This document shows positions 33,200-42,372 of a stretch of DNA of 64,000 bases, piece after piece (position 1 is the stretch's first letter; each line of letters starts with the position of its first letter). Both the position numbers and the translations under genes were made by a program. The notes under the pieces were generated by a model. The model was not told the DNA's origin. It made no database searches and was given only the letters and a program-made list of their open reading frames with translations. The stretch spans positions 175,297 to 239,296 of the forward strand of contig NZ_LJHQ01000018.1 of NCBI RefSeq assembly GCF_001295925.1, read 5' to 3'. The DNA comes from Allobosea sp. AAP35 (GTDB taxonomy: Bacteria > Pseudomonadota > Alphaproteobacteria > Rhizobiales > Beijerinckiaceae).

Positions 33200-34153
33200 A
33201 TGCGAAGCTATCTGGATTTCGAAAAACCGGTCGCCGAACTTGAGGCGAAGGTGGATGAATTGCAGGCCCTGGACGCCAAGGGCGAGGGCTATGCGCTGTC
33301 TGAAGAAATCAGCAGGCTCGAGGCCAAGGCAAGCCAGGCGCTGAAGGATCTCTATTCCGCCCTGACGCCGTGGCAGAAGACCCTGGTCGCGCGCCATCCG
33401 CAGCGTCCCCATTTCAAGGATTACTGCGCCGCGCTGATCGAGGAATTCACGCCGATGGCGGGCGACCGCGCCTTCGGCGAGGACGAGGCCATCATCGGCG
33501 GCTTTGGCCGTTTTCGCGGCGAGCCGGTCTGCGTCATCGGCCAGGAGAAGGGTGATTCCACCGACACCCGCATCCGGCACAATTTCGGGATGGCCAAGCC
33601 CGAGGGCTACCGCAAGGCCGTCCGGCTCGTCGAGCTCGCCGACCGCTTCGGGCTTCCTGTGCTCAGCTTCGTCGATACCGCCGGCGCCTATCCAGGCATC
33701 GAGGCGGAAGAGCGCGGCCAGGCTGAGGCGATCGCGCGCTCGACCGAGGCCTTCCTCGGCCTGAGCACGCCCAGCATCGCCTTGGTGATAGGCGAGGGCG
33801 GCTCGGGCGGCGCCATCGCGATCGCGGCCGCCAGCCGCGTCATGATGCTGGAGCATGCGATCTATTCGGTGATCTCGCCGGAAGGCGCGGCCTCGATCCT
33901 CTGGCGCGACACCGCCCGCGCGCAGGATGCCGCCACCGGCATGAAGATCACGGCGCAGGACCTGCTGAAGTTCGGCGTCATCGACCGGATCGTCAGCGAG
34001 CCGACCGGCGGCGCCCATCGCGACCGGGACGTCGTGATCGCGCGGGCGGGCGATGCGCTGGCGGCGGCGCTGGCGGAGCTTTCCGGGCTGTCTGCCGAGG
34101 ACATCGTCGCGCAGCGCGCCGAGAAGTTCCTGGCGATCGGCCGCAGCCTTTGA
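33200..34153 (+). CDS. accA: Acetyl-CoA carboxylase carboxyltransferase subunit alpha
   Basis: Part of the carboxyltransferase that makes malonyl-CoA for fatty acid synthesis. The 317-residue product starts MRSYLDFEKPVAELEAKVDEL and contains the crotonase-like core GRFRGEPVCVIGQEKG, LPVLSFVDTAGAYPGIEAEERGQ (split across the binding site) and IGEGGSGGAIAIA. Length is normal. accD and the biotin subunits are elsewhere. The next gene, a YafK-type enzyme, follows after 200 bases. Confidence 0.97.
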   Translation: MRSYLDFEKPVAELEAKVDELQALDAKGEGYALSEEISRLEAKASQALKDLYSALTPWQKTLVARHPQRPHFKDYCAALIEEFTPMAGDRAFGEDEAIIGGFGRFRGEPVCVIGQEKGDSTDTRIRHNFGMAKPEGYRKAVRLVELADRFGLPVLSFVDTAGAYPGIEAEERGQAEAIARSTEAFLGLSTPSIALVIGEGGSGGAIAIAAASRVMMLEHAIYSVISPEGAASILWRDTARAQDAATGMKITAQDLLKFGVIDRIVSEPTGGAHRDRDVVIARAGDALAAALAELSGLSAEDIVAQRAEKFLAIGRSL

Positions 34154-34353
34154 CGGCCGCGCCGCGGTCCATCTCGGGCATCGGCGGCGTCGGAGCTTAA
34201 CGTCGCCTTCACCATGTGGCCACGCGGCAGAAGCCTGTGGTAAGGAAGCTTCAAGGCTAACGCTTCTACAACGGGATGGCCGGCACAATTTAGCCGTCTT
34301 GCGAAGGCAGAAGGTCGGGCATCAGGGCCGGCCGAGCGATTGGGATTGACGAC

Positions 34354-35772
34354 GTGGCATTCAAGCAAATCGCGCTCGTGACTTTTGTTGCCCTGTCCCT
34401 GGGTGCCTGCGAGGAGGACCGTTATCGCGGTTCCGCGCGGCATCACATCCCGATCCCGTCCGCGACCTACACGCTCATGGCCGAGAAGGGCATGAGCAAG
34501 GACCAGCCGATCCTGATCCGTTCCTACAAGAAGGAGTCGGAACTCGAGATCTGGAAGCGCAAGCCCAACGGCCAGTACGCCCTGCTCAAGACCTATCCGA
34601 TGTGCCGCTGGTCGGGCCAGCTCGGCCCGAAGATCCGCGAAGGCGACCGCATGGCGCCCGAGGGTTTCTACGCCATCACCCCGGCGCAGATGAACCCGAA
34701 CTCCTCCTATTACGTCTCGTTCAACATGGGCTTCCCCAACGCCTATGACCGTTCGCATGGCCGCACCGGCGCGCATCTGATGGTGCATGGCGCCTGCTCC
34801 TCGGCGGGCTGCTATTCGATGACCGACGATCAGATGGGCGAGATCTATGCACTCGTCCGCGAGGCGCAGAATGGCGGCCAGCGCGCCGTGCAGATGCAGG
34901 CGCTGCCCTTCCGCATGACGCCGCAGAATCTCGCCAAGCACCGGCTCGATTCCAACATCGCCTTCTGGAAGAACTTGAAGGAAGGCACCGATTATTTCGA
35001 CGTCACAGGCGATGAGCCCCAGGTCGGCGTCTCCGGTGGTCGTTATGTCTTCAACGGCAGCACCAGCGACCCCGCCGTCGCCCAGGCAGTGCATCAGAAG
35101 CGCCAGCAGGACGAGGTCCAGGTCGCCGCGCTCGTCGCCAAGGGCACGCCCGCCGTCAAGCTCATCTATGACGATGGCGATCAGCATGGCTCCTTCAAGC
35201 GCACCCTTGTCGCCGCCGGCTCCGATACGCTCAACCGCTCGGCCTCCTGGGCGTCGCGCGATGTCGGTGTCAGCCGCCCCGATGCGCTGACCATCGGCCC
35301 GCGCGTCGTGGTGTTCGACGACAAGGGCAAACCCAAGGCGACGGTGCGGGCTGAATCGGCCGACAACGACGCGGTCCTGGCCGCCGTTTCGTCGGCTGTG
35401 ACGCCGGCCGCCAAGCCGGAGCCAGTCAAGGCCGAGGCAACCCAGCCTGCCGCTGCTCCTGTTGCCACCGCCGCCACGCAGCTCGCCAAAGTCCAGCCGG
35501 GCGCTGCCGATGGCGTTCCGACCGCGACCGGCTCGTTTGGCACGGCCTCGGTGGAGAACGAGCCCTTCTATCGCCGCGCGCTGAGTTTCGTGCCGCTGAT
35601 CGGCAACGCGGGTCAGGCGGAGACCCAAGGCTCGGCGCCGGTTGCCTCGGTCGTGCCCTCGGCGCCGACGAATGTGGTCGCTCCCCTGCCGCCGCGTCGG
35701 TCCGACAAGCTGAGGACCACCCGCCTTGACGAGCCGGCGGCCGCGTTTGCCAGCCAGCCTTCCAGGCGTTGA
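34354..35772 (+). CDS. YafK/DpaA-type L,D-transpeptidase-family lipoprotein
   Basis: Envelope enzyme of the L,D-transpeptidase fold. In E. coli the relative DpaA (YafK) removes Braun lipoprotein from peptidoglycan, so cutting rather than joining is possible here. The 472-residue product has a lipobox LGAC (Cys-19), the catalytic domain from about residue 45 to 190 with His-145 and Cys-153 in MVHGACSSAGCYSMTD, then 270 residues of Ala/Pro/Val-rich tail, about twice the E. coli length overall. GTG 34354 is the only start that gives the signal peptide. The leader has TTAA-N7-TTCA at 34197, one mismatch from a CtrA box. Confidence 0.85.
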   Translation: MAFKQIALVTFVALSLGACEEDRYRGSARHHIPIPSATYTLMAEKGMSKDQPILIRSYKKESELEIWKRKPNGQYALLKTYPMCRWSGQLGPKIREGDRMAPEGFYAITPAQMNPNSSYYVSFNMGFPNAYDRSHGRTGAHLMVHGACSSAGCYSMTDDQMGEIYALVREAQNGGQRAVQMQALPFRMTPQNLAKHRLDSNIAFWKNLKEGTDYFDVTGDEPQVGVSGGRYVFNGSTSDPAVAQAVHQKRQQDEVQVAALVAKGTPAVKLIYDDGDQHGSFKRTLVAAGSDTLNRSASWASRDVGVSRPDALTIGPRVVVFDDKGKPKATVRAESADNDAVLAAVSSAVTPAAKPEPVKAEATQPAAAPVATAATQLAKVQPGAADGVPTATGSFGTASVENEPFYRRALSFVPLIGNAGQAETQGSAPVASVVPSAPTNVVAPLPPRRSDKLRTTRLDEPAAAFASQPSRR

Positions 35773-35853
35773 TCCCGGCGCAATGCCGCCCGAGATTGTG
35801 ACGAAAATACAACGTCGCAGCATTTCATCGAACAAGACGGTTTTCGCGGCATC

Positions 35854-35879
35854 AAGGCCCCGCTTCGCGGGGTCTTTTG
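35854..35879 (+). terminator. Rho-independent terminator
   Basis: Stem CCCCGC/GCGGGG with a short TTC loop, preceded by AAGG and followed by TCTTTT, 82 bases after the stop of the YafK-type gene and before the TorF gene. The T-run is short but the stem is strong. Confidence 0.75.
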
Positions 35880-35992
35880 CCTAAATCGAAAACAATCTGC
35901 CAAAAAGCTCGCCTTGCCGAAAAACGCGGCGCCGCCATCCTCTTTGCCGGGAAAGCGCGAATATTCGCGCCTGTTTTGGCACGGAGCAGATC

Positions 35993-36919
35993 ATGGCCTT
36001 CGATGTTGTCCGGTCTTCCATCGCCGGTTTGACCCTGTCGCTGGCGGCCTTCGGCGGCGCGGCACAGGCCGCGGATCTGCCAAGCCGCAAGGGTGCTTCC
36101 CTCACGCCGATCCCGCCGAGCATCACCTGGATCGATGCAGCCATCAGCATCAAGGGCGTCACGGATTACAATTTCCGCGGCATTTCCCAGACCGACCGCA
36201 AACCCGCGATCCAGGGCGGCGTCGAACTGCAGTTCTATGACAATCTGTTTTATGTCGGCGTCTGGGGGTCGAATGTCGATCTCGCCACCAATCCGCCGGC
36301 CGAGATCGATTTCACCGCCGGTATCCGGCCGAAATTCGGCCCCGTCAGCTTCGATTTCGGCGTGGTCCAGTACTACTACCCCAGCGAGAAACGCTTCGTC
36401 GATTCGCTCGGTGTGATCTGGACTCCGCGCAACACCGACTTCACCGAAGTCGTCGGCAAGGTCTCGTATAACTGGGACGACAAGGTCGTCGTCGGCGCGA
36501 ACGTCTTCCACGCCTGGGATTGGCTGGGAACCGGCGCGGACGGCACCTATGCCTCGGCAACCGCCAAGTACAACCTGCCCTTCGTCGAGGGATTGTCGGT
36601 GTCAGGCGAGTTCGGGCGCTACTGGCTCGGCACCACCAACGCCAATATCGCCTTCCCGGTGCCGATCCGCCTGCCCGACTACAATTACTGGAATGTCGGC
36701 GTCTCCTACACCTACAAGAACCTGACGGCGGATGTCCGCTACCACGACACCAACCTGTCCAAGACCGAATGTTTCACGCTGACCTCCGATCCGCGCGGCA
36801 TCAATCGCGGCAATGCCGGCGGCGGCTTCACCTCGAACTGGTGCAACCCGACCGTGGTCGGCACGCTCTCCTTCGACATCACCGCCAGCAGCATCGGCAT
36901 CTTCGCCCCGGCGAAGTAA
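35993..36919 (+). CDS. TorF family putative porin
   Basis: Outer-membrane protein of 308 residues with a signal peptide (GLTLSLAAFGGAAQAADLP). The sequence right after, ISIKGVTDYNFRGISQTDRK, followed by PAIQGGVELQF, is the hallmark of the TorF (TIGR02001) group. The rest is alternating beta strands rich in Tyr and Trp with Gly/Asn turns. One Cys pair near the end (ECFTL and NWCNP) may form a disulfide. Substrate unknown. It stands between two terminators, so it is a single-gene transcript. Confidence 0.88.
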   Translation: MAFDVVRSSIAGLTLSLAAFGGAAQAADLPSRKGASLTPIPPSITWIDAAISIKGVTDYNFRGISQTDRKPAIQGGVELQFYDNLFYVGVWGSNVDLATNPPAEIDFTAGIRPKFGPVSFDFGVVQYYYPSEKRFVDSLGVIWTPRNTDFTEVVGKVSYNWDDKVVVGANVFHAWDWLGTGADGTYASATAKYNLPFVEGLSVSGEFGRYWLGTTNANIAFPVPIRLPDYNYWNVGVSYTYKNLTADVRYHDTNLSKTECFTLTSDPRGINRGNAGGGFTSNWCNPTVVGTLSFDITASSIGIFAPAK

Positions 36920-36949
36920 GCTTCGCCCAGCGACGCTGGCGTCAAAGAG

Positions 36950-36976
36950 AAGGCCGCTCACCCGAGCGGCCTTTTT
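36950..36976 (+). terminator. Strong Rho-independent terminator, possibly bidirectional
   Basis: Perfect 8-bp stem GGCCGCTC/GAGCGGCC with loop ACCC, then five T. It lies between the TorF gene and the convergent hemH gene. Read on the minus strand the stem is followed by TTCTCTTT, so it may also end hemH transcripts. Confidence 0.9.
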
Positions 36977-37015
36977 GCATGATGCGAGATCGCCGGCAGA
37001 ACCGGGGTCGTGAGC

Positions 37016-38080
37016 TCAAACCCAGCCCATCAGCTCGCGCCGCACCACCGCCTCGATGGCATCGACACCCTCGGGCGAGTCGTTGAGGCAGGGCAGATAG
37101 GCGAATTTCTCGCCGCCATGATGCATGAAGATCTCGCGGTTCTCGACATCGAGTTCCTCCAGCGTCTCCAGGCAGTCGGCCGAGAAGCCCGGCGCGACGA
37201 TCGCCATCGACTTCGTCCCGGCGCTCGCAAGCGCCTTCACCGTCTCGTCGGTGTAGGGCTGCAGCCATTCATCGGGCCCAAAGCGCGACTGGAAGGTCAG
37301 CTTGAACCGCTCGCGGCTGTAACCCAGCTCCTCGCGCAGCAGCCGCCAGGTCTTGGCGCAATGGCAGTGATAGGGGTCGCCCTTGAGCAAGTATTCCTTG
37401 GGCATGCCGTGGAAGGAGCACAGGATCACCTCCGGCTCGAAATCGAGTTTCGCCAGCGAGGCGCGCATCGAGGCGGCCAGGGCTTGGATATAGGCTGGGT
37501 CGTCATGATAAGGCGGCGCGACCCGGACCGCCGGCTGCCAGCGCATCGTCATCAGCGCGCGGAAGGCCTGGTCGCAGGCCGTGGCCGATGTTGGGGCGGC
37601 GTATTGCGGATAAAGCGGCACCATCAGAATGCGGTCGCAGCCCTGGGCGAGCAGCGCCTCGAGGCGGCTCTTGACGTCCGGCAGGCCGTATCGCATCGCC
37701 CAGTCGAAGACGAGCCGCTCGCCCATCTCGGGCCCGAGCCGGGCCGCCAGCTGCTCGGTCTGCGAGCGCGTGATCGTCTTGAGCGGGCCCTCGTCGCGCT
37801 CGTTGTTCCAGATCGAGGCGTAGTCCTTGCCCTTGCGCGCCGGTCGCGTCGTCAGGATGATCAGGTTGAGCAGCGGCCACCACAGCCAGCGCGAGGTCTC
37901 GATCACCCGCCGGTCGGAGAGAAACTCGCGCAGATAAGCCCGCATCGGCCAGTAGGTCGTGCCCTCCGGCGTGCCCAGATTCATCATCAGCACGCCGATA
38001 CGCCCGGTCTTGACCGGCGGATGGTCTGGCGGGAGCACGACGGCGTGCTGCACGGGGGCCGGCTTGGTCTCGACTATCAT
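37016..38080 (-). CDS. hemH: Ferrochelatase
   Basis: Inserts ferrous iron into protoporphyrin IX, the last step of protoheme synthesis. The 354-residue protein contains IGVLMMNLGTPEGTTYWPMR, catalytic His in ILCSFHGMPKEYLLKGDPY and the FQSRFGPDEWLQPYT and VAPGFSADCLETLEEL segments with the conserved Glu. Length is normal. Two further Cys occur in YHCHCAKT. It is convergent with TorF and divergent from the 5'-nucleotidase gene across 282 bases, in which I saw no clear Irr or Fur site. Confidence 0.96.
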   Translation of the reverse strand: MIVETKPAPVQHAVVLPPDHPPVKTGRIGVLMMNLGTPEGTTYWPMRAYLREFLSDRRVIETSRWLWWPLLNLIILTTRPARKGKDYASIWNNERDEGPLKTITRSQTEQLAARLGPEMGERLVFDWAMRYGLPDVKSRLEALLAQGCDRILMVPLYPQYAAPTSATACDQAFRALMTMRWQPAVRVAPPYHDDPAYIQALAASMRASLAKLDFEPEVILCSFHGMPKEYLLKGDPYHCHCAKTWRLLREELGYSRERFKLTFQSRFGPDEWLQPYTDETVKALASAGTKSMAIVAPGFSADCLETLEELDVENREIFMHHGGEKFAYLPCLNDSPEGVDAIEAVVRRELMGWV

Positions 38081-38362
38081 CGCAGATGTCCTTCAGGCAC
38101 CGGCCCACAACCGCATTCGCGGTGTTCGGAAAAGGGCCGACGCACAAGCTTAAGGCTGCGATACGAGATCCGATACGACAACGGATCACGGACCGCAGCC
38201 GTGATTTAGACGAGTTGGCAGTTTCGTCCAGTCTCGACCACCCGGGTGCGACACTGGAGAGCGACATCGCCCGCGGTCCGCCCGCTCTCGACCATCCTTT
38301 GGCTGGCCAGGACGGCGCAAGCTTTGCTACGCTGGAGACGTTCTCAACAGAGGCCCCATCCC

Positions 38363-39883
38363 ATGACCAAGCTCACTCGCCGAAACGCGCTGGGCGTCAT
38401 CGCCGCCCCCGCCGCGCTGGCCGCCACTGCCCCGGCCGCGCTGGCCCAGCAGCCGGCGCCTGCCTTCACGCTGCTGCTGGTCAACGACATCTACAAGATG
38501 AGCGACGACAAGGGCCGCGGCGGCTTCGCGCGGGCCGCCGGCATCGCCAAGGCGGAGCGGGCCAAGGGCGTGCCGGTGCTGTTTTGCCATGCGGGCGACT
38601 GCTACTCGCCCTCGCTGATGTCGGGCTTCGACCAGGGCGCCCATATCGTCGCGATGCAGAACAAGATGGGGCTCGACGTTTTCGTGCCCGGCAATCACGA
38701 ATTCGACTTCGGCAAGGACAATTATCTCAAGCTCACCGCCGCCCAGAACTACCCGACCTTCGCCGCCAATCTGCGCGACGCCGCCGGCCAACTACTCCCG
38801 GGCCACCGGGATTCGCAGATTTTCGAACTTGGCGGCGTCAAGGTCGGCGTCATCGGCACGGCCTATGATCCCACGCCCCAGATCTCCAACCCTGGCGACC
38901 TGAAATTCTCCTCGACCATGGAGGCGCTCCAGCGTGAGGCGAAGGCGCTGAAAAGCCAGGGCGCCGATATTCTCGTCGCCGTCGTTCATGCCGATCGCGG
39001 CATGGACAACGCGATCGTGCGCTCGCGCGTCGTCGACATCCTGCTCACCGGGCACGACCACGACCTCGCCATCGCCTATGACGGCAAGGTCGTGATGGTC
39101 GAGTCCAATGAGGAGGGCAACTACGTCACGGCGATCGACATCGCCGTCAGCGTGCGTGGCGAAGGCGCTGCCCGCCAGGTCTCCTGGACGCCAACCTTCC
39201 GCGTCAACGATTCGCGCGCCGCCACGCCCGATCCCGAAATCGCGGCCTTGGTGAAAGGCTACGAGTCCGAGCTCTCCAAGGAACTCGACATCGATGTCGC
39301 GGTGCTCGCCGCCCCGCTCGATTCGCGCACCGGCGTCATCCGCACGCAGGAGGCGGCGATCGGCAATCTCATCGCCGATGCGATCAAATCCGCGACCGGC
39401 GCCCAGCTCGCCATCACCAATGCAGGCGGCATCCGCGCCAACAAGCAGTATCCCGCCGGCCACAAGCTGACCCGGCGCGATGTGCTCAGCGAATTGCCCT
39501 TCGGCAACGCCACCGTGATGGTCGAGATCACCGGCAAGGACGTCAAGGACGCGATCGAGAACGGGCTTCGTCCAGCGCCGCAGGGCTCCGGGCGCTTCCC
39601 GGTTGTCTCCGGCATGACGATCGAGGCCGATCTCAAGCAACCGCCCGGCTCGCGCGTGACATCGATCAAGGTCGATGGCGCCGAGATCAAGCCGGAGCAG
39701 AGCTTCACCGTCGCCTCGAACAACTTCATGCTGGACGGCGGCGACGGCTATACGGCCCTGGGGCGCGGCAAGACGTTGATCGGCCTGACGGACGGCAAGC
39801 TGATGGCCAATGAGGTCATGGTCTATCTGCGCAAGCTCGGCACGATCGATGCCAGGGTCGAGGGGCGGATCGTCCTGAAGTGA
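38363..39883 (+). CDS. Periplasmic 5'-nucleotidase / metallophosphatase, Tat-exported
   Basis: Two-metal hydrolase acting on nucleotides outside the cytoplasm. The 506-residue product has a Tat-type leader (KLTRRNALGVIAAPAALAAT), a calcineurin-like domain (LLLVNDIYKM, FCHAGDCYSPSLMSG, PGNHEFDFG, TGHDHD) and the 5'-nucleotidase C-terminal substrate domain (NLIADAIKSATGAQLAITNAGG segment, NNFMLDGGDGYTAL). In the first motif the usual NDxH is NDIY, so one metal ligand differs. Its stop overlaps the ung start (GTGA). Confidence 0.9.
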   Translation: MTKLTRRNALGVIAAPAALAATAPAALAQQPAPAFTLLLVNDIYKMSDDKGRGGFARAAGIAKAERAKGVPVLFCHAGDCYSPSLMSGFDQGAHIVAMQNKMGLDVFVPGNHEFDFGKDNYLKLTAAQNYPTFAANLRDAAGQLLPGHRDSQIFELGGVKVGVIGTAYDPTPQISNPGDLKFSSTMEALQREAKALKSQGADILVAVVHADRGMDNAIVRSRVVDILLTGHDHDLAIAYDGKVVMVESNEEGNYVTAIDIAVSVRGEGAARQVSWTPTFRVNDSRAATPDPEIAALVKGYESELSKELDIDVAVLAAPLDSRTGVIRTQEAAIGNLIADAIKSATGAQLAITNAGGIRANKQYPAGHKLTRRDVLSELPFGNATVMVEITGKDVKDAIENGLRPAPQGSGRFPVVSGMTIEADLKQPPGSRVTSIKVDGAEIKPEQSFTVASNNFMLDGGDGYTALGRGKTLIGLTDGKLMANEVMVYLRKLGTIDARVEGRIVLK

Positions 39884-40578
39884 ACTGCCGAGCCGCGCTC
39901 GCGGCGTTCCTCGCGAGCGATGCCGCGAAGGGGTGGCGCGAACTGTCGGTCTTCGAGGCCGGAGCGCAGGCCGAGCGTGCCTGCGCTGCAGTCGATGCCG
40001 AGCGCGAGGCCGGTCACGTCGTCGCGCCCGCGCCCGAGCGCATCTTCGCCGCGCTGGCGCTGACGCCGCTGGACACGGTCAGCGTCGTCATTCTCGGACA
40101 GGATCCCTATCCGACGCCGGGCCACGCCAATGGGCTGGCCTTCTCCTATGTCGGCCCGCCGCCGCTGCCGCGCTCGCTGGTCAACATCGGCAAAGAGCTG
40201 GCGGACGACCTTGACGCCGTCGTGCCCGCCGGGGGCGACCTCACCCCCTGGGCGAAACAGGGCGTGCTGCTGCTCAACACGGCGCTGACCGTGCGCGAGG
40301 GCGCCGCCAAGGCGGGCTCGCATCTGCTGCTCGGCTGGGGCGCGGTGACGGATGCGATCATCGCCGCCGTCTCGCGAGAGCGGCGCCATGTCGTCTTCAT
40401 CCTCTGGGGCAATCCGGCACTGGCCAAGCGCGGCCTCATTGACGAAACCCGCCACCTCGTACTCGCCAGCCCACACCCATCGCCGCTTTCGGCGAGGCGC
40501 GGGTTCTTCGGCTCGAAGCCGTTCTCGCAGACAAATGTCTGGCTGAGGCAGCAAGGCGCATCGGAAATCCACTGGTGA
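39880..40578 (+). CDS. ung: Uracil-DNA glycosylase
   Basis: Removes uracil from DNA. The 232-residue protein has the family-1 layout: the water-activating motif ILGQDPYPTPGHANGLAFS with Asp-75, the segment WAKQGVLLLNTALTVREGAA, and the DNA-intercalation loop SPHPSPLSARRGFFGS (His at the start of HPSPLS). The first motif reads GQDPYP where most Ung enzymes have GQDPYH. It starts with GTG inside the stop of the nucleotidase gene, so the two are coupled though unrelated in function, other than a shared link to nucleotide metabolism. Confidence 0.92.
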   Translation: MNCRAALAAFLASDAAKGWRELSVFEAGAQAERACAAVDAEREAGHVVAPAPERIFAALALTPLDTVSVVILGQDPYPTPGHANGLAFSYVGPPPLPRSLVNIGKELADDLDAVVPAGGDLTPWAKQGVLLLNTALTVREGAAKAGSHLLLGWGAVTDAIIAAVSRERRHVVFILWGNPALAKRGLIDETRHLVLASPHPSPLSARRGFFGSKPFSQTNVWLRQQGASEIHW

Positions 40579-40700
40579 CGCCGGTCGCGTCGCAGGCTGG
40601 CCATGCCGTCGTGCCGCAGCGCACCCGGACGGAACATCGGCCGGCCGGGTGACGTTGCTTGCTCGAACGGCGGGGGTTCTCAGATCTTCAGGAGGACGTG

Positions 40701-40892
40701 ATGCGTCTCGAAGCCAAGGAATATCTCGCAGCCGGTTTGATCGCGGTGATGATGCTGTCGCCGCTGGCGGCCGCGATGTTTGCCGCCGACGAACCCGATC
40801 TGCAGAACAAGGCCCGCACCGATCTGATCCAGCCCGATCCGACCAAGGCGCCGACAGGTGCACCGCCGCCGCCGGCCGCACCGGGTCCCTGA
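40701..40892 (+). CDS. Small membrane-anchored or secreted hypothetical protein
   Basis: A 63-residue protein with one N-terminal hydrophobic segment (YLAAGLIAVMMLSPLAAAMFA) and a polar, proline-rich tail. A near-perfect ribosome site AGGAGG (40690-40695) lies 5 bases before the ATG, the strongest in the window, which supports real translation. A signal peptidase site near AMFAADEP is possible. No known family recognised. Confidence 0.65.
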   Translation: MRLEAKEYLAAGLIAVMMLSPLAAAMFAADEPDLQNKARTDLIQPDPTKAPTGAPPPPAAPGP

Positions 40893-40922
40893 GCCCGGTC
40901 AAGCCACCGATCGGCCGAAAAC

Positions 40923-42155
40923 TCAGCCGATCGGCCGCTCGTCGGCGATCACCTTGCCGTCATTCGGCAAGGCGCCCAGCGGCAGGATCTCGACGACACC
41001 TTTGAGCTTGGTGATCTGCTGCAGGGTCGAGGACATGGCGTCGAGCAAACCCGCCGGTTCGGCATAGATTTCCGCCTTCAGCGTCATCGTGTCGGCTTCC
41101 GCCGCGCGGCCGACGACAAGACGCAGCTTGTGGATCTCGCTATGGCGCCGCGCGATCTCGGCGATCTGCTCGGGCCGCACGAACATGCCCTTGATCTTGG
41201 CGGTCTGGTCGGCGCGGCCCATCCACCCCTTGATGCGGGCGTTGGTCCGCCCGCAGGCGCTCAGGCCGGGCATGATCGCGGTCAAATCCCCCACCGCGAG
41301 CCGGATCTGCGGATGATGTGGATCGAGATTGGTGACGACGATCTCGCCGACCTCGCCCTGTTCCACGGGATCGCCCGTGCCGGGCCGTACGATTTCGACG
41401 ATCAGGTTCTCGTTCAGCACCAGGCCTTCGCGGGCTGACGTCTCATAGGCGATGATGCCGACATCGGCAGTGGCATAAAGCTGGTAGGCATCGATGCCGC
41501 GCTCGCGCACCCAAGCCTGCAGCGACGGCGGGAAGGCCGCTCCCGACACCACCGCGCGCTTGATGCAGGAGATATCGACGCAGCGGCTGTCTGCGGCCTC
41601 GACCAGGATCTTCAGGAAATCCGGCGTGCCGGCATACGTCGTTGGCCGGTAGGCGGCGATGACCTCCATCTGCTGCTCGGTGTTGCCCGGACCGGCCGGG
41701 ATGACGGCACAGCCCAGCGCACGGGCACCCGAATCCATGATGAAGCCGCCCGGCGTCAGGTGATAGCCGAAGGTGTTGAGCACGATGTCGCCGCGCCGGA
41801 ACCCCGCCGCGAACAGCCCCCGCGCCGCCCCCCAGGGATCGGCGCCCGTGCCCTCGGGCTCGAAGATCGGGCCGGGCGAGGTGAACAACCGGCCGAAACC
41901 GCCGGGCGAAACGGGCACGAAGCCGCCGAAGGGCAGCGCCTGCTTCTGAAGGGCCGGCATATCCGCCTTGCGCAGGACAGGCAGGGTGGACAACGCATTG
42001 CGGTCGGTGATGGCTGCGGGGTCGATCCCCGCCAGCCGCTGTGCATAGGCCGGCGCCTGCATCGCCGCCACCAGCACTGCCGGGAGGCGTCCGAAGAGAT
42101 CGGCCTCGCGGGCATCGGGGGAGCGGGTTTCGAGAGCGTCATGGTGCTCGGTCAT
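40923..42155 (-). CDS. Phenylacetate-CoA ligase family protein
   Basis: AMP-forming CoA ligase of the PaaK type, 410 residues. The family pieces are RLFTSPGPIFEPEG (in place of the Ser/Gly-rich P-loop), YQLYATADVGIIAYE (adenylate site), GEIVVTNLDPHHPQIRLAVGDLT and the C-terminal GWMGRADQTAKIKGMFVRPEQI with the flexible lid. The substrate is most likely an aromatic or similar carboxylic acid. It is the last gene of the minus-strand transporter cluster, 217 bases after livF, with a palindromic repeat between. Confidence 0.87.
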   Translation of the reverse strand: MTEHHDALETRSPDAREADLFGRLPAVLVAAMQAPAYAQRLAGIDPAAITDRNALSTLPVLRKADMPALQKQALPFGGFVPVSPGGFGRLFTSPGPIFEPEGTGADPWGAARGLFAAGFRRGDIVLNTFGYHLTPGGFIMDSGARALGCAVIPAGPGNTEQQMEVIAAYRPTTYAGTPDFLKILVEAADSRCVDISCIKRAVVSGAAFPPSLQAWVRERGIDAYQLYATADVGIIAYETSAREGLVLNENLIVEIVRPGTGDPVEQGEVGEIVVTNLDPHHPQIRLAVGDLTAIMPGLSACGRTNARIKGWMGRADQTAKIKGMFVRPEQIAEIARRHSEIHKLRLVVGRAAEADTMTLKAEIYAEPAGLLDAMSSTLQQITKLKGVVEILPLGALPNDGKVIADERPIG

Positions 42156-42195
42156 CGGCCTCGTCCTCAAGTGACGCTTTGGGCGAAAAGCGATT

Positions 42196-42345
42196 CGTCA
42201 TCCCGGGCGCAGCGAAGCGGAGACCCGGGATCCATGCCGGAACCTCGATCGGATGGGTTCCGGAATGGATCCCGGATCGGCGCGGCGGAGCCTGTCCTTG
42301 GGCCGGCCTGAGGCCGGACCCGAGGGCCGCTTGTCCGGGATGACA
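42196..42345. repeat. Palindromic intergenic repeat, long form
   Basis: About 150 bases bounded by GTCATCCCGGG (near 42197) and TCCGGGATGAC (near 42334-42344). The arms match those of the elements at 43269 and 47051 (GGGCGCAGCGAAGCGGAGAC after the left end; GGATCGGCGCGGC towards the right end), with an extra GC-rich insert (GGCCGGCCTGAGGCCGG) not seen in the others. It lies 3' of livF and before the CoA ligase. Confidence 0.8.
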
Positions 42346-42372
42346 CGCGATGGGAGTGAGCAAGTTCGCCGG

